The notes: generated from the sequence alone by a model not told the origin. A DNA stretch of 64,000 nucleotides from Collinsella aerofaciens (GCA_008680965.1 NAKE01000001.1:1550001-1614000), one strand, 5' to 3'. Positions 43,823-53,575 are shown, counted from the stretch's first letter. Numbers and translations are program-made.

Positions 43823-45572
43823 ACGTATCCTCCACGACCTTACCGCCGTCCTGCACGTAAAAACACTTCATGCCGTACTGCTTGCCGTCGTCGGTAACGT
43901 AATAGTCAAACGCATCTTGCGTATAGCCGTCGGAGTTAGTGGCACGCACGCGCACAAAGTACTGGCCGGAATCGGGCGCATCGCAGGTCACCTCGGGAAG
44001 CAGCACGTCCTCTGCCTTAAAAAGCACGTCGCTTATGGCATAGTCGCGCGCAAGCTCGACGGTATAGCGAATATCGCGCGCCTCAAAGTCGTACGCGGCA
44101 TCCCAGCTCATGCGCAGCTTACCGTTATCGATCTGCGGCACACCGATGTAGAACGGCATGGGCTTTTTATAGCTCTCGCAATAGCTCTTATAGTTCTCCT
44201 CGATCTCAGAAGGAATCGCCGCGGCAATCTGCTCGTATTGATCCTTGGTGACAGGCAGGTTGTCGATATCGGGCGAAGCAAAGACCAGGGATTCAGTCAC
44301 CTCGCGATAGTGCTTGATCATCTTGCTCAGGCGCGCATCGGTCAAATACGAGCGGAGGTCCTTGACAGCACGGTCGAGTTCGCTGCGGAACGACTTGCTG
44401 CGCAACGCGCGGTTGAACAGCACGTTGCCCCAGTAGTTGCTCACGCCGCGCTCCCAGCTCGCATAGTCCGAGAACCCCTTTAGGCTCAGCTCAAGCTTAC
44501 GCAGCATGCCGTCGTTATCCCAATCCAAAAAGTACCAGGTATTTGAGTTGAGCGGGCTGTACAGATAGCAGTTACGGTTCTGCGTATCGCAGTTGCCCGT
44601 CAGGATCTGAAACGCCAACCAATAGACCAGATTCTCGGTATCAAAGTAGGTGTCGAGCACGTCATCGATCTTTTGCGATTCGTCGTTGAGCGTATCGAGC
44701 ATCTCGATGAGCTTGGTGTGGTCCGAGTCGCCCTTAATCTCGAGCATGCCCTCAAAGTTTGCCTGGTTGTAGTCGGGATCGTCGGCAAGCTTAATGGTGT
44801 CCTCGTAGCGATAGAAATCGAAGCTGTTCACCTTGTACAGATGCCCGTTCTTATCCAAGCCGTGCGCCTTAAGCGCCGTCTTGTTGAGCTGCTCCACCTG
44901 CGTAAACAGGCCGTAGTCCTCAAAGGTATCGTTGGACTTTTCGGTCTGGTCGCACACCCACAGATGCACAAACTGCGTGCGCAGGCCCATCATCTGGGGA
45001 ATCCCACGGATAAGGTCGTAGGCCATCTTGTTGCGAAAACGCATACCCTCGCCCATGTGCTTGTTAAGCGCAATCGCGCGCTGGTGGCGCCAGGTACCCT
45101 TGCCCTTTTTGAGCTCCACCTTGTAATTCTTTTGCGAGTTCATGCTCGATGTCTGACCGCGCACCTGCACGGTAGCATTGGGCGCTTCCTCGCCATAGCC
45201 AACCTCGCCGGCCACCGGGCCGTCTTCGTCGCCCGCCTGCAAAAGGCCCATAACCTGATAGCGCGCCACGCCCATGTCGGCGTAGTCATACACAGAGTAC
45301 GTATTGATCTCGGCCCAGCTATGATCAGTGTTCTCGGAGCTGTTGCCGCGTGAGACCGTCAGGTACATGGTCACAATGCCCGAGTCATCGTAGACCTCGT
45401 AGAGCTCGTCCTTGTCGCGCAGGTGCTTGGCCTCTCCCGAGGCCTCGGCCTTTTTAATCTTGTCCTGCTTTTTTTTGGTCGAGGAGTCTTCCTGCACCGA
45501 GCAGCCCGAAAGCAACAGCACACCGGCAGCCGCCTCAATCAGGCGACGGCGAGACATCATCCTATCGGTCAT
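43809..45572 (-). CDS. CotH-family kinase, lipoprotein
   Basis: The 587-residue protein starts at ATG 45572 after GGGGAGG. Residues 1-22 form a lipoprotein signal (RRLIEAAAGVLLLSGC), so it would be anchored outside the membrane. The CotH domain (about residues 130-450) contains RGQTSSMNSQKNYKVELKKG, LTGNCDTQNRNCYLYSPLNS and the WYFLDWDNDGM acidic motif typical of CotH protein kinases. The C-terminal 100 residues resemble a fibronectin-III-like beta domain (TVELARDYAISDVLFKAEDV). Its start overlaps the pelG stop. A surface phosphorylation role is inference. Confidence 0.85.
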   Translation of the reverse strand: MTDRMMSRRRLIEAAAGVLLLSGCSVQEDSSTKKKQDKIKKAEASGEAKHLRDKDELYEVYDDSGIVTMYLTVSRGNSSENTDHSWAEINTYSVYDYADMGVARYQVMGLLQAGDEDGPVAGEVGYGEEAPNATVQVRGQTSSMNSQKNYKVELKKGKGTWRHQRAIALNKHMGEGMRFRNKMAYDLIRGIPQMMGLRTQFVHLWVCDQTEKSNDTFEDYGLFTQVEQLNKTALKAHGLDKNGHLYKVNSFDFYRYEDTIKLADDPDYNQANFEGMLEIKGDSDHTKLIEMLDTLNDESQKIDDVLDTYFDTENLVYWLAFQILTGNCDTQNRNCYLYSPLNSNTWYFLDWDNDGMLRKLELSLKGFSDYASWERGVSNYWGNVLFNRALRSKSFRSELDRAVKDLRSYLTDARLSKMIKHYREVTESLVFASPDIDNLPVTKDQYEQIAAAIPSEIEENYKSYCESYKKPMPFYIGVPQIDNGKLRMSWDAAYDFEARDIRYTVELARDYAISDVLFKAEDVLLPEVTCDAPDSGQYFVRVRATNSDGYTQDAFDYYVTDDGKQYGMKCFYVQDGGKVVEDTYEEG

Positions 45573-47106
45573 CAGAACCTCCCCAATGGTTGCGATACAC
45601 ACGGACCACCGTACGCTCAAACCAACCATGCGGCTCACCCTTATGGCGGCCTTCCTCATAGCGCTGCTCGGCACGGTCGAGCAAGCGGCCCAGTTGTGTA
45701 AAGCGACCCGTCTTGTCGGTCGCCACCATGGGCTGTTGACTCAGGATACGATACGGCAAGTTGGCGGTATAGGTATCGAGCCGAAGCAGCGCCACGATAA
45801 AAAACACCGCCGCACCCAACAAAAAGCCAAAGCCGTAAAACTGCTGCGGCAAAAGCAACGACACGGCGGTTGCCAGCCCTGCCACACCGGCAAACAGGCC
45901 CGAGGCCAGCACGGCTCCCTTGTAGTCGGTAAAGTACAGCAAGATGAGCATCACCGTATTGCCCACGGCATACAGGCCATAGCCCACGCACAGCGTGCGA
46001 AAATACCCGTGCATAAGACTGTTAAAGCCCAGCGGCAGGGCCGAGAGCACCGTGGTCTCCAGCGAGATGACCGCCGCGGTCACAAACAGCTGCTTGAGCG
46101 CGCAAAACCACAGCTCCCGGTTGAGCGTGGCGAGCATTTCCTCCTCGGCAACCACAATATCGCCCACTACGCCGCCGTCGTTAAACAGGCTGTAGTAGTC
46201 GCGGTAGCGCGGATAGAAGTTGACCTCGACCGAGACCACAAAGTTGACGGTCGTGACCAGAATGGTCAAAAACGCGATGAGCGCCGGCACATCGTGGTAG
46301 GGCGCGCCATAAAACAAGCCCTTGACCTGCACGCCAATGGGACCGGCCCAAATAATCACCAGGTGCGCAAAGAGCCCCAGGTTGGTAAACAGGCCCGTGA
46401 GCGCCAGCGGCATAAACTGATCGAGCCACTGCAAAAAGAGCCAGGGACTGCGGTCGCTCTGCGGAAAATACCGGTACAGCAGCACCACGTCCCAGGCGAG
46501 CATGACGCCGTAGCCCAGGGCAATTGATGCCAACAGGCCCTCGACCGGCGGCAGCCCCAGTGCAAGCGCGGCCAGGGCGAACAGGCACGCCACGCCAATG
46601 GCGGCCGCAAAGCTACACAGAATGCCACGGTAATCCTTGATGGCCGTGAGATAGCTCATGCCGTTCCAGTTGACGATCATAATGTTGAACAGCCACAGAC
46701 ACAGCAGCCCCTGCAGCAGCGTGGCGCCCGAGAACAGCAAAAAGACGCCGTAGAGCACCGTGCCCGCAACCAGCATGATGGCGTTGGAACCCCAAAACGA
46801 AGGCAGAATCTCTTCTTCGCGCTCGGCAAAAAGCATGTCCGCCAAAAAGCGCGTGACCGGCATGGAAAAAAAGCTCGTGAGCGTAAGCGACGCCAGCAGC
46901 GTATAGGTCACCATGCACACCAGCAAATCCTGGTTGGCGCGCCCCACGCCCCACAGACCGCACAGCACCAAGATACCCACCTGGAGCAGCACGCCCAGCA
47001 GCATGGGACCCGTGCACACAATGCCGGCGTAGCCATAGGCGCGCATCGTGGCAAACAGACCCTTGCGCCTAAACAGGCGCTTGAGCTCAAAACCGATTCC
47101 GGCCAC
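45562..47106 (-). CDS. pelG: PelG-family polysaccharide transporter
   Basis: The 514-residue protein has about twelve membrane segments and starts with the PelG hallmark MAGIGFELKRLFRRKGLF followed by MRAYGYAGIVCTGPMLLGVL. PelG is a MOP-superfamily membrane protein that works with PelD, PelE and PelF to make and move the Pel polysaccharide, an N-acetylgalactosamine-rich polymer. It follows pelF after three bases, the normal pelF-pelG order. Confidence 0.9.
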   Translation of the reverse strand: MAGIGFELKRLFRRKGLFATMRAYGYAGIVCTGPMLLGVLLQVGILVLCGLWGVGRANQDLLVCMVTYTLLASLTLTSFFSMPVTRFLADMLFAEREEEILPSFWGSNAIMLVAGTVLYGVFLLFSGATLLQGLLCLWLFNIMIVNWNGMSYLTAIKDYRGILCSFAAAIGVACLFALAALALGLPPVEGLLASIALGYGVMLAWDVVLLYRYFPQSDRSPWLFLQWLDQFMPLALTGLFTNLGLFAHLVIIWAGPIGVQVKGLFYGAPYHDVPALIAFLTILVTTVNFVVSVEVNFYPRYRDYYSLFNDGGVVGDIVVAEEEMLATLNRELWFCALKQLFVTAAVISLETTVLSALPLGFNSLMHGYFRTLCVGYGLYAVGNTVMLILLYFTDYKGAVLASGLFAGVAGLATAVSLLLPQQFYGFGFLLGAAVFFIVALLRLDTYTANLPYRILSQQPMVATDKTGRFTQLGRLLDRAEQRYEEGRHKGEPHGWFERTVVRVYRNHWGGSDDR

Positions 47107-47109
47107 CGG

Positions 47110-48537
47110 CTACTCCCCCTCTCTGGGCAGGTCAAACGCACGCGCCGTCTCGTCGTACAGCGCGCGATAGTTGGCGAGCATCTGCTCGTGCAAAAAGTAC
47201 GTGGCAACGCGACGCTGGCCGCGCTCCCCCATCTCAATGCGACGGGCGCGGCTTGTGCACATGCGCTCCATGGCATCGGCCAGGCCCTTGCGATACATAG
47301 GCGGCGTCACAAAACCTGCCACGCCAAAGTCGTCGCCCGGGGCGCCTTCGAGCAGCTCGCGACAGCAGCCCACCTCGGTCGTAACGCAAGGACGACGCGC
47401 TGCAAGCGACTCCAGCACGCTGAGCGGCTGGCCTTCGGAGATGCTCGTCACAATGGTAAAGTCGAGCTTTTCCATGTACTCGACCACGTTGACGCGACCG
47501 GTAAAGATCAGGTCGCGCACGCCCAGGGTATCGACCAGCGCGTGGCACTCGGCGCCGTACTCCTCGTCGTCCACGCCGCCCATAATGTGCAGGCGCACCT
47601 TGGGCAGGCGCTCGTGCAGCTCAAAGAAGGCGTAGATCATGGTCTTGACGTCCTTGATGGGCGCCAGGCGCACCACCGCGCCAATGTCCACCCAACCGTC
47701 ATCGGGCTTTAAAGGTATGTCCTTAAAGCGATTAAACTGGATGCCATTGGGAATGACCAGGCATTTGTCCGCATCGCAGCCCATATCGATCTGCGTCTTG
47801 CGGGCGTTGTGAAACAGGCTCGTCACGCGGAAGGCGCGACGGTAGATCGCCTCCGAAAGCAGGTAGAAAAAGCGAATCCAGCGGTCCTTAAACGACGGCA
47901 CCACCCAGTCGGCGCGAATGGTCTCTTCCTCGCGTTCGCGGGTATAGATGCCGTGCTCGGTGAGCAGCACCGGCGCATGGTGAACACTTGAGCCCAGGCA
48001 GGCGAGCAGGCCGCCGTAGCCGGTCGAAATGGCGTGGTACACATCGGCCACCGGCACCTCGCTGCCCAGCAGGTAGAGCACGGGCAGTAGCATGGAGCGC
48101 ATGGTGTGGAATGCGTCGGCAAAAGGCGTGTAGGGGTACTCGGCCAGGCACACGTCGCGAAAGATATCCATAAAGGTGCGGCTCTGCAAAAACGAGAGCG
48201 GGTGCACGCGACGGCGCTGGAAGATATCGAACAGCACGTCCCAATCCGGATTGGAGAGCGACACCAGGCGACGCAGCGCCTCGTGCTCGCGATCGTTATA
48301 GTCTGCCTCTTCCTGCTCGCCCGAAAGACGCAGGGCATCGTCCAGAAACACCTCGTGTACCTCGACCACGTTGCTGGGCAGCTCGTAGACAAACTTGCCG
48401 CGGTCGGCAGCATGCGCGCCAATCACCCACAGCACAAACTCGTGCTCGGGCATGGCCTGGATATAGCCGTGCATCCAGGTGGACACGCCGCCGTGCACAT
48501 AGGGGTAGCAACCCTCGAGTACCAAGCAGATTCTCAT
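47110..48537 (-). CDS. pelF: PelF-family glycosyltransferase (GT4)
   Basis: The 475-residue GT4 enzyme is the predicted Pel polymerase, using UDP-sugar in the cytoplasm. ATG at 48537 follows AAGGAGG and gives RICLVLEGCYPYVHGGVSTW, the typical PelF start. Further motifs are LLTEHGIYTREREEE near residue 205, NGIQFNRFKDIPLKPDDG near 270, and the donor-site ESLAARRPCVTTEVGCCREL near 385. ATG overlaps the stop of the DUF2194 gene (ATGA), so the genes are coupled. Confidence 0.9.
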   Translation of the reverse strand: MRICLVLEGCYPYVHGGVSTWMHGYIQAMPEHEFVLWVIGAHAADRGKFVYELPSNVVEVHEVFLDDALRLSGEQEEADYNDREHEALRRLVSLSNPDWDVLFDIFQRRRVHPLSFLQSRTFMDIFRDVCLAEYPYTPFADAFHTMRSMLLPVLYLLGSEVPVADVYHAISTGYGGLLACLGSSVHHAPVLLTEHGIYTREREEETIRADWVVPSFKDRWIRFFYLLSEAIYRRAFRVTSLFHNARKTQIDMGCDADKCLVIPNGIQFNRFKDIPLKPDDGWVDIGAVVRLAPIKDVKTMIYAFFELHERLPKVRLHIMGGVDDEEYGAECHALVDTLGVRDLIFTGRVNVVEYMEKLDFTIVTSISEGQPLSVLESLAARRPCVTTEVGCCRELLEGAPGDDFGVAGFVTPPMYRKGLADAMERMCTSRARRIEMGERGQRRVATYFLHEQMLANYRALYDETARAFDLPREGE

Positions 48538-50414
48538 TTGTCGCCACCCTCCTTGCGCGCAATGGTCACCGTCTTGTCCGTTGCTTTGACCAGGTACAGG
48601 TCGCCCGTCAGATGCGTAATCTCGCCACCCGTGACTGCTCCCGGCTCGCCGTTGTTGGCGCGGAACATGAGCCACGCCTCGTCGTGGAAATTGCCCAGGT
48701 TAAGCGTCCAGACATCCGCGCTGGTATCCGCGCTCACCGTTACGGACGAAAAGCGCTGGATGGCGCCCGAGCATTCCGAGCCGGTCTGGCGACGCAGGTC
48801 GGGCGCAGACTTGGTAAGCCAGTCCAGGTAGTCGGTCAGGCCGCCCTTGTAGACCTCCCAGCCCTCCGTAGCGCCGCGATCGGGGTCCAACAGGTCGTCC
48901 GGATGCATAAAGTGCGTGCTCACATAGTGCATGTTGAGCTCGGACACGGCAGCCAGGCGCATATAGGAATCGTCGACCATGCCGCCCGAGACAATACGCG
49001 GTTGCTCCACGATGCCATCGCTCGCCACGCCAAACTCCTGCACGTACGGCAGGTCGGTGCCATCCTCAAAATACGTACTGGCAATGGTCTTAATGCGCGG
49101 CACGTCCTCGCCAATAATCTTGCGCGCGCGGGCCGAAAGGATGTTTGACGGCGGCACGTAGACCGAGCCGTGCGCGTTGGGCAGCACCTCGTCCTGAAAG
49201 GCGATAAGCTCGTTGAGCGATGCGACGAGCGTCTCCTTGTTCTTCCACGTCTTGTAGTCGTACAGCGTGCCATAGTCGGTATCCCAGAGCGCCAGCGGCT
49301 GATGGTTGTAGCCATGAAAGCCCAGCTCTCCGCCCATCTGCAGCAGCATGCCGCCAAAGTAGCGGAACTGCGTGGTATCGGCCTGACGAGCAGGCTCGGT
49401 CTGGTTGACCGCGTCCTCATAGTTTTCGATCATCACGCCGGTATAGCGAATGCCGTATTTTTGCGCGAGCTTTTGTAGATCGGGCCACCAGACCTTGGCA
49501 TAAAAGTCGGCGATGGAAAGCCCGTAGTCGCGCTTGATATAGGTGCCGTCGCCCGATGGCACGGGGCTGGGAAAGTCGTCCAGATAGAAGACGGAGCTGT
49601 TGATGACGGGGTAGGCCGTGGCATCGCCCAGCAAACTGATCGCCGCGGCGTAAAAACCGCGCATGACCTTGTCGTAGACACCGATATTGCACACCACGGT
49701 GCGTCCGCTACCGCAATCATTCGACCAAATGAGCGGGGCGCCCGCATCGCCGGTCTTAGTCCACTCACGCGCCGTCTCGCACAGCGAAACCGAAAGCGAC
49801 GAATCAAAGGGGTCCGAGAGCTCGTAGCGCTCTCCCCCGCCCAGCATAAAGTCCTCGCTCGGCACAATGCTTTCGGCTTTTACATAGTCATATCCGGCCG
49901 ATTCAATGCCAAGCTTGGGGGCAATCACTTGCAGATAGCTCGAGTTGTCCGGCGGCATGGCGAGCATAAGCGAACCGCCGGCACTCACCCAACTCATAAT
50001 GTCGGTCAGGTGCGTACCGAGCCTATCGAGCGACGGCATGAGCAAAATAACGCGATCGTAGGAGGCCAGCGAGGGAATGGCATCCGCGCCATCCAGGGCA
50101 AGGTCCACGTCGCGGTGCGCGATCTTCATGTCGAGCAGGATCTGGTCAAACTGCTCCTTTACGTCCTCGACGCCGGCTTGATCGGAATCGGTAATGACCA
50201 GGCATCTGGGCTTTTGGCCAAATATCGCCGAGGAGGCCGGCACCGCATCGTTGGCGGCAAGCATCCCCAGCTTATGCTGGCCCGCACTGTACTGCACGCC
50301 GGCGCGCTCCACCAAAAGCACGACCGCCATGGCAATAAAGACCGCCCACACCACAAGCAGTCCCATCCAGCGAAAATGGCCCGCACGGTCGCGGATATGC
50401 TGCACCACGCTCAC
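48534..50414 (-). CDS. DUF2194 protein, PelA-like polysaccharide deacetylase
   Basis: The roughly 626-residue protein has one N-terminal membrane anchor (WMGLLVVWAVFIAMAVVLLV), then an alpha/beta domain (CLVITDSDQAGVEDVKEQFD, MPSLDRLGTHLTDIMSWVSA) and a deacetylase-like domain from about residue 280: FYLDDFPSPVPSGDGTYIKR supplies an Asp-Asp motif and GFHGYNHQPLALW an H-x3-H motif, as in carbohydrate esterase 4 enzymes. It occupies the pelA position. GTG at 50414 overlaps the upstream stop (GTGA) and follows GGAGAGGAGG. Deacetylation of Pel is inferred from context and motifs. Confidence 0.8.
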   Translation of the reverse strand: MSVVQHIRDRAGHFRWMGLLVVWAVFIAMAVVLLVERAGVQYSAGQHKLGMLAANDAVPASSAIFGQKPRCLVITDSDQAGVEDVKEQFDQILLDMKIAHRDVDLALDGADAIPSLASYDRVILLMPSLDRLGTHLTDIMSWVSAGGSLMLAMPPDNSSYLQVIAPKLGIESAGYDYVKAESIVPSEDFMLGGGERYELSDPFDSSLSVSLCETAREWTKTGDAGAPLIWSNDCGSGRTVVCNIGVYDKVMRGFYAAAISLLGDATAYPVINSSVFYLDDFPSPVPSGDGTYIKRDYGLSIADFYAKVWWPDLQKLAQKYGIRYTGVMIENYEDAVNQTEPARQADTTQFRYFGGMLLQMGGELGFHGYNHQPLALWDTDYGTLYDYKTWKNKETLVASLNELIAFQDEVLPNAHGSVYVPPSNILSARARKIIGEDVPRIKTIASTYFEDGTDLPYVQEFGVASDGIVEQPRIVSGGMVDDSYMRLAAVSELNMHYVSTHFMHPDDLLDPDRGATEGWEVYKGGLTDYLDWLTKSAPDLRRQTGSECSGAIQRFSSVTVSADTSADVWTLNLGNFHDEAWLMFRANNGEPGAVTGGEITHLTGDLYLVKATDKTVTIARKEGGDK

Positions 50415-51316
50415 CGGGCCTCCTCTCCGTTGCGCCAAAACGCCAGCTCCTCGCGGTTGGCGGCACTCAAGTACACATGTTGCTTGTCAATCGCATCGAT
50501 CACGCGGCGGACCTCTTCACCGTCGCGGCGCATCACCGCCAGGCGCAGGCAAAGCATCCAAACCTCCTGCTCCTCGGGCACGTCGAGCACCAGCTGGTCG
50601 GTCACGGCCTGCGCCTCATCGATCTGTCCGACATCGGCCAGCGCCGTCGCGTATCGAATGCGAAGCTCAAGGGTGTCCTCGCGCTCGCAGCGACGCGCAA
50701 GCAGGCGCGCGTACTGTTGGCGCTGAATCTGAGCCACGCGCCCCTCGGCCAGGCCCGAGCCCAAGTATTCACCAAGAAAATCGCAGTATTCGTTGAGGTT
50801 TTGCGCGCTCGGGTCCGTCTTAAAGGCACGCTCCAGCTGCTGCAGTTTAAGGTCGGACTCCTTGGAGATCTGCGCCACCGCCGTCGCGGCATAGTGAGCC
50901 ACCTCAACGTCGTCGTTAAGCTTAGCCGCCTGCAGCTGCGCCAGGTACGCGTCGGGCTCCTCGGTGAGCATGGAGAGCATTAGTCGGCGCCGTTCTACCG
51001 GGTCGTTGACGATGAGCGCCTCCTCGAGCGGAATCACGCCCGCATCGGCTTCACGGTCATGTACCAAGATGCTGCGATGGAGCTCGTCGTTAATGCGCAG
51101 CGACTCCGGCGCAGACTCTTTCAGCCTCTCGCCAAACACCGCGCCGCGGACCGATAGCAGAACCACCAGCAACGGGCCCCACAGCGGCACCAGCACTATC
51201 ACAGCCAGCATGTGCCCGCGCACCGGCAGCAGGCCCAACTTCATAAGCGTCCACAGCACCAGGCAAACCAGCGCATGAATCAGCAGCAAGACGGCGGCAA
51301 CGACAAGCGAGATCAA
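50411..51316 (-). CDS. pelE: PelE-like membrane TPR protein
   Basis: The 301-residue protein has two N-terminal membrane helices (SLVVAAVLLLIHALVCLVLW and HMLAVIVLVPLWGPLLVVLL) and a cytoplasmic helical domain that looks like tetratricopeptide repeats (LQQLERAFKTDPSAQNLNEY, RIRYATALADVGQIDEAQAV). This layout is that of PelE, which stabilises PelF at the membrane. It lies between the pelD- and pelA-like genes with four-base overlaps on both sides. Confidence 0.75.
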   Translation of the reverse strand: MISLVVAAVLLLIHALVCLVLWTLMKLGLLPVRGHMLAVIVLVPLWGPLLVVLLSVRGAVFGERLKESAPESLRINDELHRSILVHDREADAGVIPLEEALIVNDPVERRRLMLSMLTEEPDAYLAQLQAAKLNDDVEVAHYAATAVAQISKESDLKLQQLERAFKTDPSAQNLNEYCDFLGEYLGSGLAEGRVAQIQRQQYARLLARRCEREDTLELRIRYATALADVGQIDEAQAVTDQLVLDVPEEQEVWMLCLRLAVMRRDGEEVRRVIDAIDKQHVYLSAANREELAFWRNGEEAR

Positions 51317-53451
51317 GCGGCATCCCCCTCACCGTCACCGGTGTCAGCAATGTGTTGCAGCAGCGCCACGATGTCCTCGCCGTCGACGGGCTCCACCGCA
51401 ATCTGCTTTGCGCTCAGGCGCTCGCGGATAATGGGCAGATCGCATGCCTTTGCCTGGCGCATAAGCAGGTAGAGCACGTCGCCGTCGATCAGGCCCGCCG
51501 CATCGCTCTCGCGGATCGCCGACCCAATCGCGCCCACCAGCTCGCCGACAGGCTCCATGCCCGGTACCACGCGCAGGAGCAAAAAGCTGCCCATCTTGCC
51601 ATCTGCCAGCGCCTGCACGGCCGCGAGCTCTTGGCCAAAGGCAGCCTGCTTGAGCACGCAAGTGCCGTCAACGCAGCGTTTATCCTGTGCCACCGCCTCA
51701 TAGTCAAAGGCGCGCCCCAGCGCGCTTTCGACCAAGCCGCACAAGATGCGGAACAGGTTTTGGTAATAGAGCGTCATTTGATTCTGGGCCGCACGACGCA
51801 CAGAGATCAACACGGCGGGTGCCCCGTCGCGCTCGATCGAGTATCCAAACATGGGCAGCCCCGGCGTCAACTCGCGATTCACCCACAGGTTCGAACGACC
51901 CCCGCCACCCAAAAGGGGCGCAAGCTGCTCAAGCGAAAACGAGCGCGTGGCGTCTTCGGCAATCACGGGACTCGCCGCCACCAGACGTGCAAACGCCCCG
52001 CCCGAAACGTGATAGATCGCCACCGAATCGTTTTCGAGAATCTCACCCATGAGCTCGCAGCACTTGCGATAGATGTCACGCGGATTGAGCACGTCGAGCT
52101 CTTGCGTCACGGCAAAGATCTTGCCAAAGCTATCCTGACGCCCCACAATCTGGTGCTTGTATGTGCGCTTGTCCTCGATGGCATCGTGGTAGAGCTGCGT
52201 GAGGAACGTATTGCGATTACGTACGAGCTCGTTTTGGTCGCGCTCCACCCTAATGGCCTCGCTGTTACGCAGCTGCACATAGCCGCACACGGCACCCACC
52301 ACAAAGTACGCGATAAACGGCAGCCAGTTGGACGGCTCATAGAACAGGCCCTGGAAGGTATAGCCGTATTGAGTAAAGTAGCTTAAGGCCAAGCCCACCG
52401 ATGCCAACAGCGCCGCAACCAAGCCAAAGTCCAAGCCATACAGCGTGCCGATGAGCACGACGTAGAGCAGGCGATAATCGAGCACATTGAGCTGGGCTGA
52501 TTGGGAGAATAGACGCTCCAGCACCTCGAACAGAACCCAGGCAACGCCCGTCTCCAGGCATTTAATAGGCAGCGTGCGCAGCTGGATACGGTCGATGGCG
52601 GCGCGCAAGGGGTTGGCCTTCTTTGAGCGGCCAGCATCCCAACGCGCCTGAATGGTCGAAAGATCGCGCAGCAAGTCGTAGCGCTGAAACCAGCCATAAC
52701 GCACGCGAACGGTATCGTCCGTGGGCAGGGCGTAGCCGGCAGAATCGCCATAGGCAACGGCAAGCCCTGGGAACAGTGCCTTGAGGGCCTCGCCCACTTC
52801 ACCCGACGTGTGATGGAAGGCATCGGCAACGTCGAGCGTCTCAAAAGAGGCATCCCAGCTATCAAAGATGCGGCGAATCAGCACCGCAAGCTCCTCGGCA
52901 CACAGCAGGGGAAACGCCGCATCCTGCGCGCCCTGCAGAGCGACCGATCCGGTTGAGCACGCGTCGAACAGCGGCACCAAAAACGGGTCCTCCAACGCAG
53001 CAGACGCGGTATACAGGAACGGCACGCGCAGGATCTTGGTCTGAACGCCCTCGCGAGCAGCGTAGTAACGGCACAGGTCGTTGGCTGCGTGCGCGATAAT
53101 GCCTTTGCCCGTTTGTTCTGCGGCATCGGTGGCATCCTCAGCGCCCGCGGGCCCGGCTACAAACAGCAGCTGAACCCGGCGCCCCATGCACGCACGAAAG
53201 ACCGAGCGCAGCAGCTCGATATCGCCCACGGTATCGGTATGCGGGGTTAGGTAATTAGACAGGTAGACCACGCGGTCGAACTCGTAGGCCTGCTCCAAGT
53301 GCTGAAGCAGCTCTTTCCACGAGGCATGGGGCGACGACTCATCGCGGCGCGCTTCCGCGGCAGCGACGACCTTAACGTGGTCCCCGGGGAACGCCTTGGC
53401 ACAAAAGTCATCGTCAACATATGCGGTGTTGCCAACAACCAGCACCTCCAT
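51313..53451 (-). CDS. pelD: PelD-like c-di-GMP receptor with N-terminal SDR-like domain
   Basis: The 712-residue protein heads the operon. Residues 1-270 resemble a short-chain dehydrogenase/epimerase (EVLVVGNTAYVDDDF, VVYLSNYLTPHTDTVGDIEL, ILRVPFLYTASA), probably degenerate. Four membrane helices lie at about 310-400 (LLYVVLIGTLYGLDFGLVAA, LPFIAYFVVGAVCGYV), then a GAF domain (about 430-580) and a degenerate GGDEF domain. In the last domain AIRESDAAGLIDGDVLYLLM aligns with the PleD-type I-site: RxxD, five residues, then a GGDEF position that reads DGDVL. This matches PelD, which binds c-di-GMP without making it. ATG at 53451 follows GGGGAG. Confidence 0.8.
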   Translation of the reverse strand: MEVLVVGNTAYVDDDFCAKAFPGDHVKVVAAAEARRDESSPHASWKELLQHLEQAYEFDRVVYLSNYLTPHTDTVGDIELLRSVFRACMGRRVQLLFVAGPAGAEDATDAAEQTGKGIIAHAANDLCRYYAAREGVQTKILRVPFLYTASAALEDPFLVPLFDACSTGSVALQGAQDAAFPLLCAEELAVLIRRIFDSWDASFETLDVADAFHHTSGEVGEALKALFPGLAVAYGDSAGYALPTDDTVRVRYGWFQRYDLLRDLSTIQARWDAGRSKKANPLRAAIDRIQLRTLPIKCLETGVAWVLFEVLERLFSQSAQLNVLDYRLLYVVLIGTLYGLDFGLVAALLASVGLALSYFTQYGYTFQGLFYEPSNWLPFIAYFVVGAVCGYVQLRNSEAIRVERDQNELVRNRNTFLTQLYHDAIEDKRTYKHQIVGRQDSFGKIFAVTQELDVLNPRDIYRKCCELMGEILENDSVAIYHVSGGAFARLVAASPVIAEDATRSFSLEQLAPLLGGGGRSNLWVNRELTPGLPMFGYSIERDGAPAVLISVRRAAQNQMTLYYQNLFRILCGLVESALGRAFDYEAVAQDKRCVDGTCVLKQAAFGQELAAVQALADGKMGSFLLLRVVPGMEPVGELVGAIGSAIRESDAAGLIDGDVLYLLMRQAKACDLPIIRERLSAKQIAVEPVDGEDIVALLQHIADTGDGEGDAA

Positions 53452-53575
53452 GGCGTACTCCCCTTCATCAGATTTCAATCATGCAAAACATGCGTATTGT
53501 ACGCTGCCAACGCGAGCTGGAGCGCCTTTAAGGCTGTTTTAAGAACTTTTTTAGAGGATGTGGGGGCCATGAGAA

